From: Bacteroidota bacterium
Lineage (GTDB): Bacteria; Bacteroidota; Ignavibacteria; UBA10030; BY39
Reading direction: 5' to 3'
Length of the DNA stretch: 64,000 nucleotides
NCBI GenBank assembly: GCA_030682385.1
Contig: JAUXOG010000043.1
Span: 36,064 to 100,063, forward strand
Shown: positions 20,097-28,044 of the stretch, in pieces
Numbering within the stretch: position 1 is the stretch's first letter
Layout: each line of letters opens with the position of its first letter
Program-made: the position numbers and the translations under genes
Notes under the pieces: model-generated
What the model saw: only the letters and a program-made list of their open reading frames with translations
The model's database searches: none
What the model was told of the DNA's origin: nothing

Positions 20097-21743
20097 TTAT
20101 GTCTGAATTACTCCCGGATTGAAGCGTGGAATATTCGGATTATTAGCTGCAATCCCAAGCGTGTAAGAAATAATTTTACGAGTATCGATAGGATCGATGA
20201 TATCATCGACCCATAATCGGGCTGCGGCATAGAGCGGGTCGAGTTGGCGATTATAGCGTTCCTGGATTTCGGAAAGCATCTTCTGCTTTTCCTCCTCGGA
20301 AATTTTATCTTTGTTACCACCTAAACGGATTGTCAGGAGTGTCTCGCTTGATTGTTTTCCTCCCATTACAGCGATTTGAGCAGTGGGCCAAGCAAAAATA
20401 AAACGAGGGTCGTAAGCTTTACCGCACATCGCATAATTTCCGGCGCCGTAGCTATTCCCGGTTATAAAAGTAATTTTCGGCACTACACTGTTAGCAACTG
20501 CATTTACCATTTTAGCACCATCTTTAATAATGCCGCCTTGTTCTGAACGGGTCCCGACCATAAATCCCGTAACATCCTGAAAGAAAATAAGCGGAATATT
20601 TTTTTGATTGCAATTCATTATGAACCGTGTGCCTTTATCGGCGCTGTCGCTGTAAATTACACCACCAAATTGCATCTCGCCTTTTTTGGTTTTTACAAGT
20701 GCACGTTGATTTGCCACGATTCCGACCGCCCAACCATCTACGCGAGCGTAACCTGTGATTATCGTTTTGCCGATGCCGGCTTTGTATTCATCGAACGAAT
20801 CATCATCCACGATACGCGATAAAATCTGGTAAGTGTCGTATGGTTTTGTCCGGTCTTCAGGAAAAATACCATAAATTTCTGACGGGTCGAGATTCGGCAG
20901 CTTCGATGCGATCCTATCAAATCCGGCTTTGGGTGTCTGTCCAAGTTTACTAATGATATTGCGGATTGTTTCCAAGCAAACTTCATCGTTCGGCATTTTA
21001 TAATCAGTAACGCCGCTTATTTCGCAGTGCATAGATGCGCCGCCTAATTCTTCGATGTCGGCATCTTCGCCGATGGCTGCTTTGACGAGAGCTGGTCCTG
21101 CTAAGAATACGCTTCCGGTTTTTTCTACAATCATGGCTTCGTCGCTCATTATCGGAAGATAAGCACCGCCTGCAACGCAAGGTCCCATGATTGCTGAGAT
21201 TTGGACAATTCCCATCGACGACATAACGGCATTATTGCGGAATATTCTTCCGAAGTGTTCTTTATCCGGAAAAATTTCATCCTGCAGAGGGAGAAAAACA
21301 CCAGCCGAGTCAACGAGGTAAACTATAGGTAAGCGGTTTTCTATTGATATTTCCTGCGCGCGAAGATTCTTTTTGCATGTAATCGGAAACCAGGCGCCGG
21401 CTTTCACTGTCGCATCGTTAGCAACGATTACAACATCTCTGCCGTGAATTTTTCCGATACCGAAAATTGTTCCTGATGCGGGTGCGCCGCCATATTCGTT
21501 ATACATATCGTAAGCGGCAAATAATCCTATTTCTAAAAAGTAACTGCCGGGGTCGATTAGTTTTTCGATTCTTTCGCGGGCTGTAAGTTTATTCCGTTTG
21601 TGGTGTTTTTCAATATTTTCTTTCCCACCGCCGAGTTTGATGATATCGGCTTTCGCTTTTATCTTCCTGACTAAATTTTTGTTAAAGTCATCGTTGCGGT
21701 TGAAGCCGTTGTCGTGTGTTATTTCAGTGCCTAATTTTGCCAT
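20097..21743 (-). CDS. Acyl-CoA carboxylase carboxyltransferase subunit (propionyl-/methylmalonyl-CoA type)
   Basis: GGGKENIEKHHKRNKLTARERIEKLIDPGS; GPCVAGGAYLP; GFMVGTRSEQGGIIKDGAKM; GNSYGAGNYAMCGKAYDPRF. Confidence 0.95.
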   Translation of the reverse strand: MAKLGTEITHDNGFNRNDDFNKNLVRKIKAKADIIKLGGGKENIEKHHKRNKLTARERIEKLIDPGSYFLEIGLFAAYDMYNEYGGAPASGTIFGIGKIHGRDVVIVANDATVKAGAWFPITCKKNLRAQEISIENRLPIVYLVDSAGVFLPLQDEIFPDKEHFGRIFRNNAVMSSMGIVQISAIMGPCVAGGAYLPIMSDEAMIVEKTGSVFLAGPALVKAAIGEDADIEELGGASMHCEISGVTDYKMPNDEVCLETIRNIISKLGQTPKAGFDRIASKLPNLDPSEIYGIFPEDRTKPYDTYQILSRIVDDDSFDEYKAGIGKTIITGYARVDGWAVGIVANQRALVKTKKGEMQFGGVIYSDSADKGTRFIMNCNQKNIPLIFFQDVTGFMVGTRSEQGGIIKDGAKMVNAVANSVVPKITFITGNSYGAGNYAMCGKAYDPRFIFAWPTAQIAVMGGKQSSETLLTIRLGGNKDKISEEEKQKMLSEIQERYNRQLDPLYAAARLWVDDIIDPIDTRKIISYTLGIAANNPNIPRFNPGVIQT

Positions 21744-21761
21744 AAGATATTTGCTTTTTTT

Positions 21762-22367
21762 TTATTTTAAAAGTTTCATTGATTTTGATTTTAACAAAGA
21801 AGTCATTTGGATAATTGCGATGCCATTCAATTTAGATAATCTTTCTGATTGAGTTAAAGCTTGGCGAATAAAAATCGAATTAAGACTTTCAATAGCAAGT
21901 GTACGTTGTAGATTCCAACTTAATGATTGAGTTTTAGCTTCTTCGAGCTTTAGCCGTTGGAATTCTTTTAATAGATAAAGCTTAAACTCTGCACTTACCC
22001 AAGCTGCAAATTCAAAAGCGATATCTTGATGAGCGAAAGTACCACCGGTATTGCCGGCTCTGGAAATAATACCGATGGCATTTGTTGCCTCAATCCATTT
22101 TGAAGGCGAAAGTACAAACGAATTACTACCGGCTTCGTACATAAAGGAGTCGAATTCGACCCCTTTGAAATTTGGATTATGAAGCTTTTCCCATAATCCT
22201 AAAAACTCAATAGTCGTTCTTGACCTCATCCAGTTTTTTACCACATCTTTCGGTTCATTTTTATTTTTATAACGAGCAATATCTGTTAGCGAAATGTAGT
22301 CTTCGCTTTTCTGACTAGTGAGCGATATTTCAGTTCCTTTTACATTTAATTTAGTATTCTTTTTCAT
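21762..22367 (-). CDS. KilA-N domain-containing protein, apparently internally shortened
   Basis: YISLTDIARYKNKNEPKDVVKNWMRSRTTIEFLGLWEKLHNPNFKGVEFD; C-terminal RLSKLNGIAIIQMTSLL follows directly after LSWNLQRTLA. Confidence 0.85.
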   Translation of the reverse strand: MKKNTKLNVKGTEISLTSQKSEDYISLTDIARYKNKNEPKDVVKNWMRSRTTIEFLGLWEKLHNPNFKGVEFDSFMYEAGSNSFVLSPSKWIEATNAIGIISRAGNTGGTFAHQDIAFEFAAWVSAEFKLYLLKEFQRLKLEEAKTQSLSWNLQRTLAIESLNSIFIRQALTQSERLSKLNGIAIIQMTSLLKSKSMKLLK

Positions 22368-22384
22368 AATGATATCTAACTAAA

Positions 22385-22455
22385 TTATTGTTAAGTCCTC
22401 GGTGCGGTTGAAGCCGTTGTCGTGTGTTATTTCAGATCCAAGTTTTGCCATAGGA
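22385..22455 (-). pseudogene. Duplicated 5' fragment of the carboxyltransferase gene (MAKLGSEITHDNGFNR...)
   Basis: Contains 33-bp identity tgcggttgaagccgttgtcgtgtgttatttcag with the 5' end of the gene at 20097..21743. Confidence 0.85.
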
Positions 22456-22487
22456 ATATTTTAGATTGATGATTTGGGATTTATGAA

Positions 22488-22757
22488 TTATGAATTAATT
22501 AATAATTCTTTACCTTTAAGTGTGGTTATATATTTTTGATTTCTACTCCTGGGTTTTTCAGGATTTAATAGAGCAAGTAATTTTATTTTTAACAATGGGT
22601 TAATATATTTGTTTCTGAATTTAGTTCGATTTTTCCACTTAAGTTGAACCATTAGCTCGAGTAATGATTTTGGTTTATTACAAAAAGCTAATATTATCGT
22701 TGCCTCTTTCACATTAAATTGTGGTTTAAATGTTTGTCGGTCCCAACTTAGTCCCAT
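22488..22757 (-). CDS. Hypothetical winged-helix-like protein (Fic/RecG C-terminal-like fragment)
   Basis: KSLLELMVQLKWKNRTKFRNKYINPLLKIKLLALLNPEKPRSRNQKYITTLKGK resembles the wHTH tail of Fic/ATP-binding proteins. Confidence 0.5.
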   Translation of the reverse strand: MGLSWDRQTFKPQFNVKEATIILAFCNKPKSLLELMVQLKWKNRTKFRNKYINPLLKIKLLALLNPEKPRSRNQKYITTLKGKELLINS

Positions 22758-22860
22758 CTTAGTCCCAACTTGGTCCCATTTCTGTGAAATATGCAGAATG
22801 AATTATAGAAAATCAAACAATTCGATATTCAATCTTGAACGAACAATGAATAATGAATGC

Positions 22861-23186
22861 TTAAATTATTTCAATAGCTCTTTCGCTCTTTAATACAGAT
22901 GAAAGCATAGCAACACCTTGCTCTGTAAACGCATAAGGAGGGTACCGTAATCCCTTTTGATCCGATTTGGACATCACAGTTTGTGATCTCCAAATTTTAA
23001 ATTCTTTTTTTGAAAGCTGAAACATAAAATCTTCAGGGAATCTTCTGATATTCCTTCTTACGGCTTGTTTTAGTGCACGCGTTTCTACGTTGTAAAGAAC
23101 AGCCAAATCTCTATCGAGAATTACTTTCTTATTACCAGAATTTTATTTAATACGCTTTCTGAAGGTACTAATGCTTTGTGTGTCAT
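22861..23186 (-). pseudogene. ORF6N-domain protein, frameshifted copy 1
   Basis: [21 protein letters not shown] then, in another frame, [35 protein letters not shown]; paralogous to 23781..24110. Confidence 0.85.
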
Positions 23187-23215
23187 AGATAAAGTTTTGT
23201 TTCTAGAATAACGAT

Positions 23216-23608
23216 TTAAGTTTTATCTATCTGTTGTAATTTTTTTATTTCACTTTCAATTTTTTCAAATGCGCTATTCGGATTACCAAGCAATTCTTCA
23301 TTTGTAATTCTTATAAACTTAATCCCAAATTCTTCAATATATTCTTGACGATCTTTGTCGTAATCTTTTTGTCCCGGTAAATCGTGAACTTCACCATCAA
23401 TCTCAACAGCTAGTTTAATTTCGGGGGCATAGAAGTCAATTACAAATTTATCTACGGAATACTGCCTTCTGAATTTAACGCCGAGTAATTGTCTATTGCG
23501 CAGATGAATCCAAATAATATTTTCACAAAAAGTTTGGTTTTTACGGAGTTGGCGACGTTTTCCTTTTTCTTCTTGATTGTTAAAATGTTTTGTCATGGTC
23601 CCATTCAT
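23216..23608 (-). CDS. DUF559 (Vsr-like endonuclease fold) protein
   Basis: KRRQLRKNQTFCENIIWIHLRNRQLLGVKFRRQYSVDKFVIDFYAPEIKLAVEIDGEVH. Confidence 0.9.
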   Translation of the reverse strand: MNGTMTKHFNNQEEKGKRRQLRKNQTFCENIIWIHLRNRQLLGVKFRRQYSVDKFVIDFYAPEIKLAVEIDGEVHDLPGQKDYDKDRQEYIEEFGIKFIRITNEELLGNPNSAFEKIESEIKKLQQIDKT

Positions 23609-23611
23609 TCG

Positions 23612-23661
23612 ACCTCACTCCTACCCCTCTCCTTTGAAAGGAGAGGGACTTAGGGTGAGGT
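23612..23661. repeat. Palindromic intergenic element
   Basis: acctcac...cccctctcctttgaaaggagaggg...gtgaggt inverted repeat. Confidence 0.75.
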
Positions 23662-23780
23662 TGCCTCATTGTCGGTGATTTATGAATTATGATTTTGTGA
23701 AATATGTAAAATGAATTATAGAAAACCAAACACTTCGAAATTCAATATTCAATCTTGGAAAAACAATGAATAATGAATGT

Positions 23781-24110
23781 TTAAATTACTTCAATAGCTC
23801 GTTCACTCTTTGGAACGGAAGAGAGAATTGCAACGCCTTGTTCTGTAAATGCTATTGGGTTCGCACCACCAAAAAAACTTTTTGATAGTATCACATTTTG
23901 TGATACCATTTTATTAATCTCCTTCCCAGATAAAATGAACATGAAGTCGGTAGGAAATCTTCTATTATTTCTACGAACAGCTTGCTTTAAGGCGCGGGTT
24001 TCTACGTTGTAAAGAACAGCCAAATCTCTATCGAGAATTACTTTCTGATTTCTTATTATAAGAATTTTATTTATTACGCTTTCTGAAGGTATAATCGATT
24101 TTTCTGCCAT
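23781..24110 (-). CDS. ORF6N-domain protein, copy 2 (C-terminally short)
   Basis: [46 protein letters not shown] ... [15 protein letters not shown]. Confidence 0.8.
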   Translation of the reverse strand: MAEKSIIPSESVINKILIIRNQKVILDRDLAVLYNVETRALKQAVRRNNRRFPTDFMFILSGKEINKMVSQNVILSKSFFGGANPIAFTEQGVAILSSVPKSERAIEVI

Positions 24111-24339
24111 TAGTTTTGCTTTTTGCTAATATGTTTCTTAAAAGGACATTAAGGACAGCAACGACTTTGTATTGGCAGAAGGCAATAGAAATAATTAGCC
24201 AGCCACCATTGCTAAACTGTACTAAAGTAAATTGAAAACTAAATTTTAACTATCTGCTACAATATATAATTTTTGTTGGAAATATGAAAGACGGTAAGAA
24301 CCCTTCCTAATTACTTTACTGGCGATCTACTAACTCATG

Positions 24340-24748
24340 TTACGCAAAATAGTGTTCGGGGTTAAAAATTCGAAGACCTAAATCTGAATCTCGAAACAAA
24401 TTCGAATTCCTAAAATCTATTTTCTTAATATTTGCCAATGCAAGATATGCCCCATCACAAATGGCAGCAGCTTCTTCGTACGAAATATTTGCCGGCTTTA
24501 TTGCGATTGAACCTGTTTCGGGAATACAAATGTATTCCGCGTGCGCTCCAAAACGCGAAGTTGTTAATCCAAAAACCCGGTCGCCGTTTTTAAATGTTTT
24601 AACATTTTTTCCAACTGATACAATCTCACCAGCCAACTCACTCCCTAAAATCTTTCTTTTGGGTTTAAAGAGACCATTGATTAATCTGATGATAAGAGGA
24701 TGTTCGATTTACTGTTGTTGCGTGTATTGTATAAACAATTGCCTTCAT
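24340..24748 (-). pseudogene. Zinc-type/NAD(P)-dependent alcohol dehydrogenase remnant with deletions and a frameshift
   Basis: MKAIVYT-IHATTVNRT then frameshift to PLIIRLINGLFKPKRKILGSELAGEIVSVGKNVKTFKNGDRVFG...AYLALANIKKIDFR, then unrelated tail. Confidence 0.8.
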
Positions 24749-24927
24749 AAGTATTCCTTCAAGATTGCTTTGATTCGAGCGTCTTCAAATAAAAAATGCG
24801 CTATTCCTTTACCATCAAAGACAAACGCCCCGCCGTCCTCTACGCTTACACCTGCACTGCCCAAAGCCTCACCCATTTCGGCTAAAGCCCCTGGACGATT
24901 TTCCAAACGTACGGCTAAATCTCTCAT
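24745..24927 (-). CDS. Short ACT-domain-like protein
   Basis: MRDLAVRLENRPGALAEMGEALGSAGVSVEDGGAFVFDGKGIAHFLFEDA. Confidence 0.65.
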   Translation of the reverse strand: MRDLAVRLENRPGALAEMGEALGSAGVSVEDGGAFVFDGKGIAHFLFEDARIKAILKEYL

Positions 24928-24946
24928 TCTATTTTCTCCTAAGTTT

Positions 24947-25408
24947 TTAAATTTGCTGAATGGTTATTTTTGTTTTTACAGAGCTTGCAATAAAACATTT
25001 CTCGTGTGCCAAATGATGTAATTCATCCACCTGTTCTCGTGATAGGGTAGTCTTACTGTTAAAAATCACCTTCGGTTTCAAGGTAACTTTCGTCATTGCT
25101 AACTTCCCATCTTCATTTTTCCCTAAAATTCCTTCGGCACTATCTTCATAACTCTCGACAATGTAGTTTTTCTCGGCTGCAATGGACAAAAACCATAACA
25201 TATGACAACTTGAGAGCGAAGCAATAAATGCCTCCTCTGGGTCTACGGCAGATGCATTGGACATTGGAAGTGGTACAACGTGTGGCGAGGAAGATGCGGC
25301 TAACTCAATTCCGCCATCAAATATCCAAGTGTGAAATCTGCTGTATTTATTATCAACAAAAACTTCGTCTAAATTCTTTTCCCAAAAAACCGTAACGTTA
25401 TACGACAT
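24947..25408 (-). CDS. OsmC family protein
   Basis: DPEEAFIASLSSCHMLWFL ... CFIASSVKTKI, OsmC-type Cys positions. Confidence 0.9.
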   Translation of the reverse strand: MSYNVTVFWEKNLDEVFVDNKYSRFHTWIFDGGIELAASSSPHVVPLPMSNASAVDPEEAFIASLSSCHMLWFLSIAAEKNYIVESYEDSAEGILGKNEDGKLAMTKVTLKPKVIFNSKTTLSREQVDELHHLAHEKCFIASSVKTKITIQQI

Positions 25409-25453
25409 CTTTATTCCTCAAGTTTGAATAATATAATTGTTGTGCCATAAAGC

Positions 25454-25529
25454 GGCTAACGGCGTTGCCGATAAACAGCTTTTCCCGATTTCTTTTATTG
25501 TGGGCGTCCGCTTGATTGGCGGGTTAGGC
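25454..25529 (-). other. attC-like integron recombination site 1 (3' of CBASS cassette)
   Basis: Minus strand: GCCTAAC(R'')CCGCCAATCAAGCGGACGCC ... GGCAACGCCGTTAGCC(R'); Cap15 stop TAA lies within R''. Confidence 0.7.
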
Positions 25530-26114
25530 AACCTTTATTTTATTTAATTTAATTTCTCCAATGGTTTTTCGTGAAGTCCAATATTCACCTTCCATACTAG
25601 TTACGTTGAAACCAGAAAACTGTAATAGAGTTGTACCATAATGAATTTGACTTCTCTCTCTAATACTAGTTTTAGGTATGTTTATATATGAATAATATAG
25701 TTGTTGCAATCCACGCTCTTTATCAATATCAAAAGATGCCGCAACACTAAAACTATTGCTTTCATTTGATTGTATTTTAATTTGTGTATTAAAAAATGTC
25801 TGTGTGATCTGAATTGAAATGGAGATTGGATTTTGTATTTTATCTTGCCAAGTTGAGATTATTATCCCCTCCCAATTACCAGACAAATCTGGGAAAGGAA
25901 CAAGCCAAGGATAAAAAATCTTTATTTTCCAAAACCATTTAACAAATAAGGTCCATATTATTAGGTTAATTGAAATAGTTGTCGAAATGTCTTTAAAAGC
26001 AGTATCAAATTTAATAGATGATAAATTCTGATTTAGAAGAAATAATATGATGTAAGTTCCAAAAGCTAATCCTAATATAGTAGAACCAAACGCTCTAAGA
26101 TTATACTTTACCAT
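25524..26114 (-). CDS. cap15: Cap15-like CBASS effector (S-2TMbeta: two TM + beta-barrel cyclic-nucleotide receptor)
   Basis: Two N-terminal TM segments, then PFPDLSGNWEGIIISTW ... RSQIHYGTTLLQFSG ... EGEYWTSRKTIGEIKL. Confidence 0.88.
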   Translation of the reverse strand: MVKYNLRAFGSTILGLAFGTYIILFLLNQNLSSIKFDTAFKDISTTISINLIIWTLFVKWFWKIKIFYPWLVPFPDLSGNWEGIIISTWQDKIQNPISISIQITQTFFNTQIKIQSNESNSFSVAASFDIDKERGLQQLYYSYINIPKTSIRERSQIHYGTTLLQFSGFNVTSMEGEYWTSRKTIGEIKLNKIKVA

Positions 26115-26115
26115 A

Positions 26116-27006
26116 CTAAAACTCCAAATAATTATAAGAAAGTATTACAAAATTATTAACATCTTCTTTAGTCCATTTTCTACCAGAATGAAATAAATAT
26201 AAGAGTTCAGAAACTTCGCCCCATTTTTTGCATTTATCTTGTTCTTCTGTTGATCCATATAAATAGACAAGTGAAGATTTTACTCTTTCTGTCCAACTAT
26301 CATTATCATTAAAAATAGTATCAGGAATATTCCACATCAGACTTTCAATTAAAAATGAAGTGATATGGTCGTTTGTGAAAGAACCATCTTCAACCATTTT
26401 ATTTTTTAATTTCTTGAAAACTCTAACTAATCTTTTAAACCTTTTGCTAGTATTCGAATTTTTAGTTTTACTATTTTCGAGGTGTTGATTTGGAAAATTA
26501 ACAACCATCTTATAATCATCGCTAAAGAATTTTGTGCCCTCGACATATGAACCATCAATAGAATATCGATGATAATTAAAGGTGGGTACAACATCAGCTT
26601 GAATCCTATTAGTATTACCTTTAACTGTGATACATTTATTTTTCCGTTCAATAGAATCACGGCCAAATTTATTGACTAAAGCATTTTCAACAGAATCCTT
26701 AAACGTCGAAAACTTATAATCACTTGGCGAGTTAAGCTGGAAATCACCTCGATTTTTTCCTTCAGGTAAATCGAAGAAAAAAATATCCATTAATCGTACA
26801 TTAATATCAACGTCACTATCTAACCTAATATTAGTATCGTTCGCATAAGATCCTTGACCAAATATTTGTATTTCTTTTTCTTTTAATACAGAATCGGCCT
26901 TTATAGCTTCACTTATCATTTTTTGTGCATTGGCTAATTTTGTCTCTTCAGTATCACTTGGAGGTTTACGCCAATTATTAAATGTTTCTTCAGATATTTT
27001 ACCCAT
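26116..27006 (-). CDS. CBASS CD-NTase (cGAS/DncV-like nucleotidyltransferase)
   Basis: FGQGSYANDTNIRLDSDVDINV (GS...DxD) plus third acidic site RIQADVVPTFNY; immediately upstream of Cap15-like gene. Confidence 0.92.
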   Translation of the reverse strand: MGKISEETFNNWRKPPSDTEETKLANAQKMISEAIKADSVLKEKEIQIFGQGSYANDTNIRLDSDVDINVRLMDIFFFDLPEGKNRGDFQLNSPSDYKFSTFKDSVENALVNKFGRDSIERKNKCITVKGNTNRIQADVVPTFNYHRYSIDGSYVEGTKFFSDDYKMVVNFPNQHLENSKTKNSNTSKRFKRLVRVFKKLKNKMVEDGSFTNDHITSFLIESLMWNIPDTIFNDNDSWTERVKSSLVYLYGSTEEQDKCKKWGEVSELLYLFHSGRKWTKEDVNNFVILSYNYLEF

Positions 27007-27016
27007 AATATTAGTT

Positions 27017-27179
27017 GCCTAACGGACTGGAGCTAAGCTGCGTTGCAACGTTCCAGCGGGTTGATTAAAGTTTTAAATTTAAAATGCTGTTTCATAACGT
27101 AAGTTGTATTTAGAAATCTCAACACTCAAAACTTTTGCGCGTCGGCGGTTGCAACGTCTGCTTGAGCGACTGGTTAGGT
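27017..27179 (-). other. attC-like integron recombination site 2
   Basis: Minus strand: ACCTAAC-CAGTCGCTC-AAGCAGACGTTGCAAC ... GTTGCAACGCAGCTT-AGCTCCAGTCC-GTTAGGC; L arms pair with unpaired spacers and a 1-nt bulge. Confidence 0.85.
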
Positions 27180-27183
27180 TGTT

Positions 27184-27792
27184 TTAGTAATTGAGAGGAC
27201 CATACTGTGGATCATATATACCATAACCGAATACTTTGTTTTCTCTTAAATAAAATTCGACTTGATATTTTTTAAAAGAATAAACTCGAACTGTTCCATC
27301 TTTGGATTTTGTAATATCCGAAGGCTCACCAAAATAATCTTTTATACTTTTAAGATCATAACTGTGAAATTGACGATTAAGCAACTTTGGAGAGTCATAA
27401 TCCCAAACCGAACAAGTATATATTATGGCGGATACTTTATCATTTTTGAAATACACTTCATAAAATATTTTTCGCCACGTATATTCTGTCTTATCATAAA
27501 ACCAACTTGAGTTTATTTCATCATAAAAATGGTTGTCACCTTTGATAAACTTTACGTCCTCTTTTGAAGAGCCTAAGTTTATATCCCAAAATGTTGAAGC
27601 GAGCGTTGGGTATTGGAAATTTAAACTGGGAAGTATAAATTTATATATACCAAATCCTGATAAACCTAAAACGATAACAATAATTATCCATTTTGCTATT
27701 TTCTTCCAATTCCATCGGTCTTTTGTAGAATTAAAAAGTAACACCAAACCGATAATTAAAGCTGACAAAAATATTGATAGACCAAGATTCAT
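27184..27792 (-). CDS. Hypothetical membrane-anchored cassette protein
   Basis: Intact ORF with two N-terminal TM segments; stop codon 4 nt from attC-2. Confidence 0.7.
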   Translation of the reverse strand: MNLGLSIFLSALIIGLVLLFNSTKDRWNWKKIAKWIIIVIVLGLSGFGIYKFILPSLNFQYPTLASTFWDINLGSSKEDVKFIKGDNHFYDEINSSWFYDKTEYTWRKIFYEVYFKNDKVSAIIYTCSVWDYDSPKLLNRQFHSYDLKSIKDYFGEPSDITKSKDGTVRVYSFKKYQVEFYLRENKVFGYGIYDPQYGPLNY

Positions 27793-27813
27793 AAATTCCT
27801 CTTGTTCAAAACA

Positions 27814-28038
27814 ACCTAACGGCGTTGCGCCTAACCCGCCGCCCCAAGCAAGGAAGCCAAGCTAAAACGGAATGCCAAAGATTAAACAAACTGCACTTAA
27901 CTTGCATCAGCAAGTGCAGTTTGTAAGTTAATTAATTAGAATGAACACTTAGAACAAAATGCCGAACAAAAACCAAACGCCAAAAATTATAAATTCGCCA
28001 AACCAAAATGGCGGTCGGCGTTGAGGCGCTGGTTATAT
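27814..28038 (-). other. attC-like integron recombination site 3 (long, with internal hairpin)
   Basis: Minus strand: ATATAAC-CAGCGCCTC-AACGCCGACCGCC ... GGCGGCGGGTT-AGGCGCAACGCC-GTTAGGT; internal hairpin 27886..27924. Confidence 0.72.
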
Positions 28039-28044
28039 GCGTTT

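Noticed and set aside
24130-24947. attC site downstream of the OsmC gene that would make it another cassette
   Set aside because: No RYYYAAC...GTTRRRY pair or foldable arms seen between OsmC and the ADH remnant; OsmC may be flanking chromosome or a cassette whose attC was lost
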